DNA of 49,020 nucleotides from JACJYC01 sp964558465 (GCA_964558465.1 CAZLEF010000052.1:1-49020); one strand, 5' to 3'. Numbered from the stretch's first letter, positions 1 through 9,076 are shown. Numbers and translations are program-made. The notes: a model not told the origin generated them from the sequence alone.

Positions 1-55
1 TGAACAACAATGAACAACAATGAACAACAATGAACAACAATGAACAACAATGAAC
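1..55. repeat. Tandem decamer array TGAACAACAA
   Basis: Five perfect copies of the 10-nt word TGAACAACAA fill positions 1-50, and a sixth begins at 51. The array lies about 50 nt past the stop codon of the thioredoxin-like gene, which is on the minus strand. It may continue to the left of the window. Its complement (TTGTTGTTCA) resembles the TTGTTGAT words found at 26276 and 30702. Confidence 0.95.
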
Positions 56-76
56 CCTCCTCCGCCGCGCTTTAGG

Positions 77-93
77 GCCCGGCTACGTCGGGC
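77..93. terminator. GC-rich stem-loop downstream of the thioredoxin-like gene
   Basis: A 5-bp stem GCCCG/CGGGC encloses a 7-nt loop. It sits between the decamer array and the stop codon of the minus-strand gene ending at 109. There is no U-tract, so a terminator role is only inferred from position. It resembles the stem-loop at 17747-17763. Confidence 0.4.
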
Positions 94-108
94 GAAGCAA
101 AATTCATC

Positions 109-657
109 CTAAAGCACCTCCAGTACCATCCGTTTCAATTCGTCATAATTTGCGAACTGTTCAGGTTGGAAACGGCGGCCTTTGGGGCTGTACACCACGG
201 TGATGGGGATGGCGCCGCCCCACTGGGGGTCCACCTTATCGATCCAGTCGTTGTAACGGCCGTCAGCCAGGGCGATCACCTGGGGTTCAAGTTTACGGTC
301 CCGGACAAATTTCAGGAGTTTGGTGGGAATATCCTTTTTAAAATCCAGGCTGACCAGGATGATCTTTACCTTTTGGCCGGCCATTTCTTTATGCAATTGT
401 TCGAAATAGGGAAGTTCTTCCACACAGGGTTTGCACCAGGTCGCCCAGAAGTTGATGACATAGGTTGTGTCCGACTGTCGTTGAAAAATGGGTTCCAGTT
501 CGGCAAAGGTTTCCATGACCGGATAAGGCAGCGCCTGGGCGCCGGCGGTGTTTTTTGCCGGTTGAGGCTCCGATTGGCAAGATGCGACGCCGACAAACAA
601 CAGGCCGGCCAGTACAGATGAAAAGGATCTGATCATGTTCAAAAGTTTGGATTTCAA
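109..657 (-). CDS. Thioredoxin-like (TlpA/ResA-type) lipoprotein
   Basis: This 182-residue protein is likely exported and lipidated, and likely acts as a thiol-disulfide oxidoreductase at the cell envelope. A hydrophobic segment (about residues 10-26) ends in a lipobox with Cys27. The redox motif WCKPC (Cys75, Cys78) follows the typical FWATW strand, and the cis-proline region IPITVV occurs near residues 150-155. Length and motif order fit the TlpA/AhpC-TSA-like thioredoxin family. Met8 (position 636) is an alternative start that would still leave a complete signal peptide. The gene is alone on its strand, facing away from the HExxH lipoprotein at 831. The substrate cannot be read from the sequence; cytochrome maturation is one known role of the family, but no partner gene is nearby. 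Confidence 0.88.
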   Translation of the reverse strand: MKSKLLNMIRSFSSVLAGLLFVGVASCQSEPQPAKNTAGAQALPYPVMETFAELEPIFQRQSDTTYVINFWATWCKPCVEELPYFEQLHKEMAGQKVKIILVSLDFKKDIPTKLLKFVRDRKLEPQVIALADGRYNDWIDKVDPQWGGAIPITVVYSPKGRRFQPEQFANYDELKRMVLEVL

Positions 658-830
658 TGAGTTTGGATCATCGGCAAAAAGCCGGAATCGCAGGTTCCAA
701 TAAATTCAGGAGGAAAATCACTTTATAATCAACGCCCGCCAGGGGAGGCAGATTGTATTATTACAACAAAACCCCAAATTTGCCCGCTGGTTGCACAAAC
801 AAGCAAAAAGTGACTAAAATTTTATTTCTG

Positions 831-1883
831 ATGCGTGTTAAATGGGTTTTTGCGGGTATTTTTCTGGGGTTGGCGGCTTTTTATTCCTGCAGGGAAACAA
901 GCCGTGAAACGGGGATTTTGGCTTTGTCCGGCCAACACAAGGCCGTTTTCCTGGACAGCCTTGCCGCTTCTTCGGTGATTACAACGGACACGACGAGCCG
1001 TTTTTTTGAACGGGTTTCCCCGCTGGATATGTCCATCCAGCTAAAACGCAATTATCCGGCCGGCGCCCCCCGGGAAGACATTCTGCCGGATTATTTGCAA
1101 TTACTCCGAAACGACGTGGCAGATTTTAACCCGGAAGAGCAAACCCTTCTGACAGGCGTTTTGCGGGAAGCGTTTCAGATGTGTCAGCAACATGCGCCGC
1201 AGGTGTTTCCCGGCTACCTTCAACTGGTCAAAATGAAAGAAAACAGCTATGGCCCGGGGGTATTCTTTACCCGCGAAAACGCCATTGCCCTGCCGGCGTC
1301 CGAGCTAGTCCCTGAAAGACGGGAAAATTTGTTGCGGGTAATATTGCACGAGATCTTTCACATTTACAGCCGGCGCAATCCGGAAAAAAGAGACCGGTTG
1401 TACGAACTCATCGGTTATGAAAAACTGCCCGACGGCCCCGGCGAACTTCGGATGGATTCCACCCTGCGCGCCGCCCTGTTGCTCAATCCGGATGGCATGG
1501 ACATCGGTTACGGCATCCGGTTGCACCTGCCGGCGGGCGATACAGTGCAGGCCATCCCTGTGTTTTTTGCCGGCGAGCCCCGGTACAATCCGTTGAAGCC
1601 GACCTTTTTTGACCATACCACCTTCTTTTTGTTTGCCATTGAACAGGATACCGTACAAAGCCTTCCCGGCCCACGCAGCACGCTGGAAGCGGAGGATTGG
1701 CTGCCGGCCTACTATGACCGCATCACGGATAATACGGATTATATCATCCATCCGGAAGAGATCATGGCCGACAATTTTGCCCTGTTGCTGTTGTTAAAGA
1801 CAAGCGGGATGCGGCTACAACCTTTGTCTGAAAAAGGGAAAGACCTGCTTCGGCGGTTGGAAGAGGGATTGAACGAGGATTAA
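831..1883 (+). CDS. Putative HExxH metallopeptidase lipoprotein
   Basis: The open frame starts at 753, but the Met at 831 gives a clean lipoprotein signal (MRVKWVFAGIFLGLAAFYSC), so I take a 350-residue product. About 173 residues in is an HEIFH motif, and about 130 residues later comes the sequence EEIMADNF. This HExxH plus downstream E/D-rich helix is the pattern of gluzincin-type zinc peptidases, with His173, His177 and a glutamate near 309-310 as plausible zinc ligands. I do not recognise a named family. It would be surface- or periplasm-anchored through its lipid. Its stop overlaps by 4 nt the end of the convergent DUF1761 gene. The peptidase call rests on the motifs alone. Confidence 0.65.
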   Translation: MRVKWVFAGIFLGLAAFYSCRETSRETGILALSGQHKAVFLDSLAASSVITTDTTSRFFERVSPLDMSIQLKRNYPAGAPREDILPDYLQLLRNDVADFNPEEQTLLTGVLREAFQMCQQHAPQVFPGYLQLVKMKENSYGPGVFFTRENAIALPASELVPERRENLLRVILHEIFHIYSRRNPEKRDRLYELIGYEKLPDGPGELRMDSTLRAALLLNPDGMDIGYGIRLHLPAGDTVQAIPVFFAGEPRYNPLKPTFFDHTTFFLFAIEQDTVQSLPGPRSTLEAEDWLPAYYDRITDNTDYIIHPEEIMADNFALLLLLKTSGMRLQPLSEKGKDLLRRLEEGLNED

Positions 1884-2380
1884 GCAAAAGCGCAAATGAT
1901 ACCGCCCATCAGGGCCAAACAAACGATCCAGAAGCCTGCGTTGACGGCGATGTATCGGAATCCTTTGCGCTCAAACAACGCATTGACGCCCAGCACGGGC
2001 AAAGCCAGAAAAATGCCGCCCAGGGCGCCGTGGAAGGCCCCGTGCCCGAAGGTGCGAAAATTCCGGCCGTGTTTTTCCATAAACCCCTGGAGGAAAGTCC
2101 GGACTTCCGACCCCGGGTCATTGAAGCCCGGATCGTTGGCGAGCAGGGAGTACAAATGAAACTGGTGGATGACCATGAAATTGAGGCTCATGGCGGCGAG
2201 GAAACTCAGCGCATAGGTAAGGCCGAAGATGAGGGCCATATTGGCGCCTTTCATGGATTCTTCCGTCATGCCGGCAGCTTTCATCCAGGCGGCGCCGAAT
2301 GTTTTTGGGTTGTACCAAAGGAAGCCGGCGAGCAGCGGTACGAGCGCCGCGAGGAGGATAACAGGGAAATTAAGGGCCAT
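1880..2380 (-). CDS. DUF1761-family membrane protein
   Basis: A 166-residue integral membrane protein with about four hydrophobic segments (near residues 4-22, 48-70, 115-135 and 145-165). The N-terminus, with LLAGFLWYNPKTFGAAWM followed by a glycine/methionine stretch, is typical of DUF1761, a family without known function. The match is from memory of the family pattern. It converges on the HExxH lipoprotein with a 4-nt overlap of coding ends, leaving no room for an intergenic terminator. Confidence 0.8.
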   Translation of the reverse strand: MALNFPVILLAALVPLLAGFLWYNPKTFGAAWMKAAGMTEESMKGANMALIFGLTYALSFLAAMSLNFMVIHQFHLYSLLANDPGFNDPGSEVRTFLQGFMEKHGRNFRTFGHGAFHGALGGIFLALPVLGVNALFERKGFRYIAVNAGFWIVCLALMGGIICAFA

Positions 2381-2444
2381 GATCGCCTGATTTTAGGGTA
2401 AATATAAGGATAGGATCGAAATCCGCTTAAAATAACCGGAAGGC

Positions 2445-3116
2445 TCAAAGGCGCCAGGTCTCCAGGGTGGGGTGAGGTTTGCCTTTCAAATCGAATTTAA
2501 GGGAAAGTTCTTCCACGAGTTTTACCCATTTTTCAGGATCATTCAGATTTTCCGGGGTATTGATTTGATCATATTCCCCCTGCATGATTTCCTTTTCTTT
2601 GATCATTTTTTCCGTGTCCAGCTTTTCCCAGGCCTGAAGCCAGGAAGGTTCGATAAAAGGCAGGCAAGCTTGGATATCGTCAAAATATTTTGGAGGACGC
2701 CCGCGCCGGGGACGGATTTGCGGGGCAAAACAAGCTTGCAGGTATTCGGGTTCAAGGTCGTTGCCGTCCATCAGGTTATCCATCAGGGCGCACCAGGGGC
2801 CGTAACCGGACAGCAGGACCCGGTGATCCGGCGCCTCCAGTTCGAGCAGGCAAAGGCCTTGTGCCAGCTGGTAACCGAACAGGAGGGCGTTTGCACAATC
2901 ATAGTCGGGTTTTCCGCCGATACGCCCCACCGAATGCCAGGCCCAGACGGGAGCGTATTCACCTGGGGAAAGCCCCGCTTCGGTCATGCGCTCGCCCATC
3001 CAGCGGAAGGCGCGGCGCCAGCGTTCGCCGGGTACCCATTCCCATTGGCAGGCGTAGGTTTCGCCGCGTTGCAGGGTTTCGAGTACGTGGGGGTGTTGGT
3101 AGGTCCAGAGTTGCAT
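2445..3116 (-). CDS. DUF3841 domain-containing protein
   Basis: The frame is open from 3173, but the protein begins convincingly at the Met at 3116 (MQLWTYQHPHVLETLQRGE), giving 224 residues. That opening, followed by W-rich segments (PVWAWHS, GYGPWCALMDN), fits DUF3841, a family of soluble cytosolic proteins of unknown function. There is no signal peptide or membrane segment. The C-terminal third is charged and probably helical. No neighbour suggests a role. Confidence 0.75.
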   Translation of the reverse strand: MQLWTYQHPHVLETLQRGETYACQWEWVPGERWRRAFRWMGERMTEAGLSPGEYAPVWAWHSVGRIGGKPDYDCANALLFGYQLAQGLCLLELEAPDHRVLLSGYGPWCALMDNLMDGNDLEPEYLQACFAPQIRPRRGRPPKYFDDIQACLPFIEPSWLQAWEKLDTEKMIKEKEIMQGEYDQINTPENLNDPEKWVKLVEELSLKFDLKGKPHPTLETWRL

Positions 3117-3181
3117 AAATGGAAAATTGGAAACAAAAATACAAACCAGTTCTGATTGATGACCGATGATCAAATCATTGT

Positions 3182-3273
3182 TGATTGTTGATGTTTAAGC
3201 AAACAACGGAATTCCGTTGCTAAACGAAACTAATCCATCAACAATCATCAGACTTGCCGCGCCGTGGCGCGGT
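3182..3273. repeat. Nested palindromes with a GC mini-hairpin
   Basis: A 12-bp inverted repeat TGATTGTTGATG (3182-3193) / CATCAACAATCA (3236-3247) encloses a perfect 16-nt palindrome CAACGGAATTCCGTTG (3204-3219). Just beyond lies a GC hairpin, GCCRCGC-type, at 3256-3273 (7-bp stem, 2-nt loop). The words CAATCATCAG occur on both sides of that hairpin. The whole block lies between the DUF3841 start and the exonuclease stop, and nothing coding is visible in 3117-3367. Confidence 0.9.
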
Positions 3274-3367
3274 CCTGGAATCGTCAATCATCAGTCGAAT
3301 TTTATTCAATCACTCCATAAATAACTTAACGTGGGTTTTGAATAGTCGCGGTTATCAAGAGAATCTT

Positions 3368-3922
3368 TCATATCTTCCAATCATTAAGGTACTTCCTGAA
3401 AATTTTCGCAATATTCCGGGCATCATCGATCCCCCGGTGGTGAATGCCTTCCAGGGTGAGGCCCTCCAGCCAGAGGGCGCCGGCCATGCCCATGGGTTTG
3501 GCAAGACCCCGGATGGCCTGGTGCTGGTGTTTGAGGCTGATATGGGGTTCCAGCCAGGCGGCATCGAGTTGGTGCAAGGCGCAATCCGAGGCCAGTTGGT
3601 TGCGGTCGTAGAACCCCCAGGAGCACAAGCGGTAAGATTCTGTGCCGATACCCGCCCAATCTTTGAACCGGCGGATGACCTCCGGGAACGGAAGCGCCTG
3701 GTCGACATCCGCCTGGGAGATGCTGGTCAGTTGGCGGCAAAAATCGGACAATTCCGGGAATAAAACGGGCCGGACGAACTGGCTGAATTCGCCGGTCGTC
3801 TCCCCTTCGGGGTTGATGCGCAACGCGCCGATCTCGATGATCTCGCTTTTTCGTTTCAGCCCTTTCTCGTTCCAGCAGGTGGCTTCGAGGTCGAGGATGA
3901 TGAAGTGGGTTGGGGTTTGCAT
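3368..3922 (-). CDS. DEDDh-family 3'-5' exonuclease (KapD/ERI-1-like)
   Basis: From the Met at 3922 this is 184 residues; the frame extends to 4078, but that part carries no recognisable homology. The DEDD exonuclease motifs are all visible: ILDLEATCW (Asp11, Glu13), WGFYDRNQL (Asp106) and HRGIDDA (His162 to Asp167, five residues apart as in the DEDDh subclass). Such enzymes remove nucleotides from 3' ends of RNA or DNA using two metal ions. The short length and the ATCW signature resemble the KapD/ERI-1-type group that trims RNA. It is cytosolic and stands alone on its strand. The substrate is not determined by the sequence. Confidence 0.85.
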   Translation of the reverse strand: MQTPTHFIILDLEATCWNEKGLKRKSEIIEIGALRINPEGETTGEFSQFVRPVLFPELSDFCRQLTSISQADVDQALPFPEVIRRFKDWAGIGTESYRLCSWGFYDRNQLASDCALHQLDAAWLEPHISLKHQHQAIRGLAKPMGMAGALWLEGLTLEGIHHRGIDDARNIAKIFRKYLNDWKI

Positions 3923-4081
3923 GGTGTTGGATTTTTTGAGGTGGAAACCCTGGTTTGCGGAGAATAGTTCCTCATTGCAACAAATCATTAACCCAATTGA
4001 TCTGGATAGCTGGCGCGGAATTGAGGTTTTTAGCCAGTGATTATGAACCGGACCAATGGCAAAATCCGGGGTTAACACCCC

Positions 4082-4636
4082 TCAAAACGTCTCCGCCACC
4101 GGATAAACATACAGCAGATACAAGTAAAAGAAGATCAGCGAGATCGCCAGGATGATGACGCCCAATACCGGGGAACTGACCTTGATGCCCTGTGGCGACG
4201 CCTCCAGGTCCGTTTTCAGGTCGGCATTTCCTGCTTCTCCGGCAAGGAGGGCTTTGTGAAACTGCATGTACGAAAAATAAATGCCCGCGAGTACCAGGAA
4301 CAACACCGCAAAGAAGATGACCTTGGAGGAAACGAGCTGCCAGGCGAAGACTTTTTGCCGGTGGTTGTAGCCGAAAATCCGGTACTCGAAATAGCGGGTG
4401 AGCGACTCGTAATACCGCTTTTCGGACAGGCTGTCGCGGGTGAAATCAGACCGGAGTTGGTCGGGCAATTCGGGGGAAGGGGGCTCTGCGGTTTCCGCTT
4501 TCGCTTCCGCCGCTTTCATTTCCAGCCAGGCATTTTTCTTTTCCTGGAGGGTCAGGCTGTCGTTTTGTCCGCCTGAGGCCATGGGCAGCATCAGCGACAG
4601 CGCAAGGGAGATCAGGAAACAGATTTTTGATTTCAT
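4082..4636 (-). CDS. Unknown envelope protein with signal peptide and two membrane segments
   Basis: A 184-residue protein with an N-terminal signal-like segment (residues 1-23), a charged Glu/Ala/Lys-rich stretch (about 30-85), then membrane helices near 104-124 and 160-180 joined by a short charged loop. I recognise no family. It follows the gene starting at 5605 on the same strand with only 30 nt between them, so the two are probably cotranscribed and may act together at the inner membrane. Confidence 0.65.
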   Translation of the reverse strand: MKSKICFLISLALSLMLPMASGGQNDSLTLQEKKNAWLEMKAAEAKAETAEPPSPELPDQLRSDFTRDSLSEKRYYESLTRYFEYRIFGYNHRQKVFAWQLVSSKVIFFAVLFLVLAGIYFSYMQFHKALLAGEAGNADLKTDLEASPQGIKVSSPVLGVIILAISLIFFYLYLLYVYPVAETF

Positions 4637-4666
4637 AACTTTTAAGGTTCACAGATGATCCGGATT

Positions 4667-5605
4667 TTATTTTTTGCAAAGCTCCCGCAGTTCGTCCAGC
4701 ATTTCCAGCCGGAAAGTAAGGAGTTCGAATACGGTCTTGTTTTTTTCAAGGGTAAGGTAATTGTTGATCATTGCCTGGTCCTGATCTAATAAAATTCTGA
4801 TCTCTTTCAGCAAGCTGTTGTTTACACCGTCGATCCAGGCATAAAAGTCCTCCAGCCATGCATTCCCGGCTGTTGTACCGGTGAAAGAATCCACAGAAGG
4901 GGGCGCGTCGGCGGTCTGGACATCCATATGTAAAACCCACTGGATCACTTTGTACAAAATCCGTTCTTCAGCATTGTAAAAGGACAGGCTTTTGTCCGGT
5001 TTTCGGAGAATATAAAAACCATTCGGGAAATCGATGCGGAAACTTCCATCGGGCAGGAATTGATTTTGCCCTTTCCCCCACGCGCTGCGATCCAATTTCA
5101 TGAAATCAGCATACAGGATCGAGGGTTCATCGGTTTGAACTGCCCCCTCGTCGTCTGGCGCTTCTTTTGCAACCGGATAATAGAGCAAGGCTGTTCCGGT
5201 AGCAGTGGTTTCCCGTTGAAAATTGACGACCGAAAGCTGCCAGCGACCTTCCGCCCTCCATTGTTCCCGGGTAAACTCAAATTGGAGGTAAAGCGGGCTT
5301 GCGCCGTCCGTGCGGGCATAATAACTGGTTTGGCCGGGGCCGTTCAATATCAAGGCAAGCTTTGGAGCGCCGCCTTCCCATTCGACCCTGGCGGTGAACA
5401 AGCCCGGTTCCCGGATATCCAGCGGAATTACCTTTCGGTTGCTCAGCTCGCCGGAAAGGTTAAAACAATGGGCTTGCTCCCGGACTTCCATTCCGTTGAC
5501 GGAAATTTTGAACTTGTCCTTCCGTTTTTGTCCGTAGGAAACGGTCAGTACCATCGCCAGAACAGCGATCAGGCAAACACGGAGAAAAGGGGTGAGGGAT
5601 CTCAT
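4667..5605 (-). CDS. Unknown exported protein
   Basis: The likely start is the Met at 5605 (MRSLTPFLRVCLIAVLAMVLTVSYGQ), giving 312 residues with a cleavable signal peptide. The frame continues to 5650 but without a signal-like extension. The first half is beta-rich with alternating hydrophobics; the second half is mixed and ends in a helical segment (about 250-312). I do not recognise a domain. It is the first gene of a probable two-gene operon with the membrane protein at 4082-4636. Confidence 0.65.
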   Translation of the reverse strand: MRSLTPFLRVCLIAVLAMVLTVSYGQKRKDKFKISVNGMEVREQAHCFNLSGELSNRKVIPLDIREPGLFTARVEWEGGAPKLALILNGPGQTSYYARTDGASPLYLQFEFTREQWRAEGRWQLSVVNFQRETTATGTALLYYPVAKEAPDDEGAVQTDEPSILYADFMKLDRSAWGKGQNQFLPDGSFRIDFPNGFYILRKPDKSLSFYNAEERILYKVIQWVLHMDVQTADAPPSVDSFTGTTAGNAWLEDFYAWIDGVNNSLLKEIRILLDQDQAMINNYLTLEKNKTVFELLTFRLEMLDELRELCKK

Positions 5606-5828
5606 TTTTTGAAGCTTTAGGGTTGAAAAAGACGACTTTCCTCCTTCCACAACGTCAGGGTTTTTTCAACCGGAATATTTGTTTTACCGGAAAGCTAATT
5701 TATGCTTGTTGAGGGTGATAAAAAATGATGGGGGTCAATGGAGGGGCTGATTCAAATCAAAAAAGAATATCCAATGGTATGTTCAAATAATCAGTCCGTT
5801 ATAAAAGGCCGGCTTCCTTTTACCGATA

Positions 5829-7505
5829 TCATACCATCAATTTCAGGAGAGGCTCACCACTCTTCGCCGCCATCTCCTCCGGCAAGTGTATCTTCGCTTT
5901 GGTTGCATTTAAAATATCGCGGTATACTTGTATGCCCGGCATCACCTGTCGGAGTTCCAGCCCCCTTTCAGTCAGGGCAAAAACACCGGCATGGGTAACG
6001 TAGAACACTTTTTTTCCCATGCGCAGGGCTTCCCGTGCGTTAAAAGTGACGTAGTCAACCTTTTCAACAAATTTACAGCGACCGGGTCTGACGATATGGA
6101 GGCCGTTGTTGTCGAGTGAAAACTGCGCGCCGGCCATCCAACTCCCCACAAAAATAAGGGTATGGGCGCCGGCAGCAATGTCCGGAAAACCGCCGGGGCC
6201 TACCATATCTGCCAAGCGCGGTCCGCGGTGTGAAGCGTTCACGTTGCCCTCGCTGTCCACTTGCAAAAAGCCTAAAACGGCTGTATCCAACTCGGTCTCG
6301 TAGCGGTGAAACATGGTCGCAGAAGATTCCAAATGTCCGGGACCAATGGCGGCGCCGAAAAAAATACCCGGCGCCGGCAAACCGCCATAAGCGCCGGCTT
6401 CGGTCGTGAATAACACCTGACCGGATAAGCCGCGAGCGACCAATTGCCGCGCTACTTCTTCCGGGAAGCCTACGCCGATATTGACCATAGCGCCCGGAGG
6501 CGTCTCCCTAATAAATATGTCGGTCGCCAGTCTGGCCAACGCATCGTCAACCGGACCGCGCACCGGGGTGATCTTCAGCATATTGTTGATAAAACGCAAC
6601 TGCGCGCCAGCCCGGGGCGCATTAACGGTCGCCCCGGCAGTGAACATGGGCCAAAAATGCCGTTGCCGGATACTGGCGGTCTGTTCGTTATAAGGATGGA
6701 CGACAATATGATCCACCTCGCCGGCGTGCAGATGGATCTCTTTTTCCGCTTTTGGAATAAGCTTGCTGACCGTAACGAAAACCTTACCTCCGTTGGCCCT
6801 GGCAGCGTGTGCCGATTGGATGTTTTCCGTCCAACTGGCCGCATCTCGGAAATAAATATTCCCCTCCGCATCCGCATAGGGCGCATTGATGAGGGCGATT
6901 TCGATCTTGGGCAAGGTATACTTCAAGGCATCGCCGTTGGCAGTCACATATTGCATTTTGGCGTCCGGGGTCAGCGCCGAACCCTGGCCTGCACGGGGAT
7001 CGAGAAAAGTACCCACCCCGACGATAGTGCTCAGTTGGGTTTCGCCACGCCCTTGTCCTTCCACCAACAGCGACATCACTCCTTGCGGAAGGGTATGTAA
7101 TTCCAATTGGTGTTGTTCCGCCAATTTGAGTTGGGCTTTGCAGGTTTCCAGATGCCCGGCTATGTAGCGCTCCATCAGTCCTGGTAAACCGATTTCTTCG
7201 ATGGTGCCGGGTACCTTGCCGCGTCCACCCTGAGCGCCGACATTGACCCAGGTCAAATTGCAGGGATGGCCTGTTTTTTTAAAAGCATCGCGGATCGCCC
7301 AAAAAAATACCGAACACCGGGCGTTACCTGCAAGGCCGTTGGAAAAGACCGTTGCCCCATCCGGAATCAGGCGGGCCGCCGCCCGCGCACGAATGAATTT
7401 GGATGAAACCGGGTCTGAAGGCAGATAATCCAGGTCTTTTTCAGACCACGTAAACCGCCAGCGGAGTATATGCCACAGCAAGGGTAAATGCGTTAGGAAA
7501 TTCAT
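5829..7505 (-). CDS. Fused family I CoA-transferase (acetate/propionate CoA-transferase-like)
   Basis: A 558-residue cytosolic enzyme in which both halves of a family I CoA-transferase are joined in one chain. The N-terminal half (about 30-280) has the glycine-rich GLAGNARC and GAQGGRGKVPG regions. The C-terminal half (about 320-545) has MVNIGVGFPEEVA and the active-site loop FTTEAGAYGGLP, where Glu369 is the expected covalent glutamate. The family moves CoA between acyl-CoAs and free acids, with acetate or propionate as common acceptors. The length is slightly above that of YdiF/propionate CoA-transferase because of an N-terminal extension of about 30 residues. No acyl-CoA catabolic operon is adjacent, so the substrate is undetermined. 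Confidence 0.85.
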   Translation of the reverse strand: MNFLTHLPLLWHILRWRFTWSEKDLDYLPSDPVSSKFIRARAAARLIPDGATVFSNGLAGNARCSVFFWAIRDAFKKTGHPCNLTWVNVGAQGGRGKVPGTIEEIGLPGLMERYIAGHLETCKAQLKLAEQHQLELHTLPQGVMSLLVEGQGRGETQLSTIVGVGTFLDPRAGQGSALTPDAKMQYVTANGDALKYTLPKIEIALINAPYADAEGNIYFRDAASWTENIQSAHAARANGGKVFVTVSKLIPKAEKEIHLHAGEVDHIVVHPYNEQTASIRQRHFWPMFTAGATVNAPRAGAQLRFINNMLKITPVRGPVDDALARLATDIFIRETPPGAMVNIGVGFPEEVARQLVARGLSGQVLFTTEAGAYGGLPAPGIFFGAAIGPGHLESSATMFHRYETELDTAVLGFLQVDSEGNVNASHRGPRLADMVGPGGFPDIAAGAHTLIFVGSWMAGAQFSLDNNGLHIVRPGRCKFVEKVDYVTFNAREALRMGKKVFYVTHAGVFALTERGLELRQVMPGIQVYRDILNATKAKIHLPEEMAAKSGEPLLKLMV

Positions 7506-7672
7506 GGTTCTCTGGCTTTAATCCGTAAGAAATCGCTGCATCAATTAAAACTCTGTCCTTTCGGCATGGGGGCAGACCTAATCGTGGCGTTGACCAGATA
7601 AGTTAAAGGAAATACCCGGAGAATTAGAGGATTTTGATCAATGCAGGATATGATTGTTGTCACTGCACGCCG

Positions 7673-7710
7673 CACGGGGTTGAACGCGCGATTGTGCGTT
7701 CAACCCCGTG
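7673..7710. terminator. Long perfect stem-loop between two minus-strand genes
   Basis: The words CACGGGGTTGAACGC (7673-7687) and GCGTTCAACCCCGTG (7696-7710) form a perfect 15-bp stem. One G-T and one C-G pair extend it to 17 bp with a GATT loop. It lies 41 nt past the stop of the DUF2911 gene and upstream of the CoA-transferase gene. There is no T-tract on either strand, so it could be a non-classical terminator or a REP-like element. The rest of 7506-7750 shows no gene. Confidence 0.75.
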
Positions 7711-7750
7711 AAGGATGGGCGAAAGGCCGCAGTGCGCTCAGAAGGCCCTG

Positions 7751-8893
7751 TTACTGCGTCAGCAACTTACCCTCTTCAAGCGTTTTGACCATGCCTTCGA
7801 GCGACCTTTTATTCAGGTCGTCGGGCGCCTGCGACAGGGCTATTTTGGCGTGTTTCAGCGCGTTCTGAAGGTCGCCTATGGCGGAATAACCCCGCATCAT
7901 GCCGACATGCGTCGGCCAGGTATCGCCGTTTTTCCGGAAGTTTTTCTCAAATACGGCAAAGGCCTCCTTGTATTTTTTCTGGCCGATCAACTGCCGGCCG
8001 TAGGCGTGCATTTCGAGCACTGTGGCGTTGGTCAGGGCCTTTTCCATGACGGCGTCCGCCTCCTGGTTGTTCCCTTTTTTCCGCAGCAGGCCCGCTTTGG
8101 TGGACAGGGCGGCAAAGGTGGAGAGATTCCCGAACTGCGGGTCGGTTGCGGTATTGATCCACACCAGGGCTTCGTCCAGGTTCACGTCGTTCGACAGGCA
8201 CCACTGCGCGGCGGCCTGCAGGCTCGGCGGGTCGAATCCAAGCGCGCCCCGCATCTGGCGCTGGATGGATGCCAGGCCGGTCCGGATATGATCGACCTCC
8301 ACTTTAAATGGAATGCGCCAACGCTCCCATTCCAGGGCAATGACCACCGACCGGTCGGTATGGTCCGAAAAAGTGTATTCCAGCCGCTCCCGGCTTTGCG
8401 GAATGTCTTTTTGTTGCCGTACGCCGACGCGCAGAACGTCCGCGCCCGGATCGTAAAAATAGCTGCCCCAGCCCGTCGTATTTTTTGAAAAGATCAGGGT
8501 GCAGGAATCGGGATAAAGCGCAATAAAAAAACCGTACTGCCCGGCAGCCAGCGCCTTACCTTCGATGGTGACGTCGGTCGAAAACGAAATGGTTGTGCCT
8601 TCATTGGCCCCGGCGCGCCAGGGGGATTCGCTGTAAGAGCCGAAACCCAAAACCGAGAAGCCGTAATGGGCGACGGGCGTTCCCCAGATCTGGCCCTCCC
8701 GGCCCCTTACCGCGGGGGCGTTCCAGCGGATCTCTACGTCGGTCACGCCGACACGGCGGCCGGCCCAGCTTTTGAGGTTGACGCCCCCTTCGGGCAGCGA
8801 GACAGCCTGGCCGGAGGCGCCGGACGGGGATAAAAACAATAAGCAGATGAGCGCTGCAGCGCAGTAAAACGGATGTTTGATCTGAACAGTCAT
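7751..8893 (-). CDS. DUF2911 domain protein with C-terminal TPR repeats
   Basis: A 380-residue exported protein with a signal peptide at about residues 1-29. Residues about 45-190 match the DUF2911 pattern: GVTDVEIRWNAPAVRGR, IWGTPV, WRAGANEGTTISFSTDVTIE, and a GWGSYFYDPGADVLRV block. The second half (about 215-375) is helical with TPR-like units (ATDPQFGNLSTFAALSTKAG, YKEAFAVFEKNFRKNG, GDLQNALKHAKIALSQAP). DUF2911 proteins are common in Bacteroidota and have no assigned function; the TPR part suggests protein binding in the periplasm. A strong stem-loop follows its stop (7673-7710). Confidence 0.85.
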   Translation of the reverse strand: MTVQIKHPFYCAAALICLLFLSPSGASGQAVSLPEGGVNLKSWAGRRVGVTDVEIRWNAPAVRGREGQIWGTPVAHYGFSVLGFGSYSESPWRAGANEGTTISFSTDVTIEGKALAAGQYGFFIALYPDSCTLIFSKNTTGWGSYFYDPGADVLRVGVRQQKDIPQSRERLEYTFSDHTDRSVVIALEWERWRIPFKVEVDHIRTGLASIQRQMRGALGFDPPSLQAAAQWCLSNDVNLDEALVWINTATDPQFGNLSTFAALSTKAGLLRKKGNNQEADAVMEKALTNATVLEMHAYGRQLIGQKKYKEAFAVFEKNFRKNGDTWPTHVGMMRGYSAIGDLQNALKHAKIALSQAPDDLNKRSLEGMVKTLEEGKLLTQ

Positions 8894-9047
8894 TGGTGAT
8901 TATTTTGGTGAATGAATAAGGGCATAAATGTAAGGATTACCGGACATATTTCCAGGCTTCCCGGCGTGTTGCAAAAGAATGGGTTATCCCGCTAAAAATC
9001 ACCTGCCCCTCCTGACCCTTATCACCCCGGCGGGGTCCGGACGGGCC

Positions 9048-9055
9048 TAATTTTG
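9048..9055 (+). promoter_or_regulatory. Bacteroidota -7 element TAATTTTG
   Basis: This matches the TAnnTTTG -7 consensus of Bacteroidota sigma factors and sits 21 nt before the start codon at 9077. No clear -33 TTG is seen at the expected spacing. The G+C-rich surroundings make the match stand out. Confidence 0.5.
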
Positions 9056-9076
9056 TACCGCAACGCCACCTGGTTT

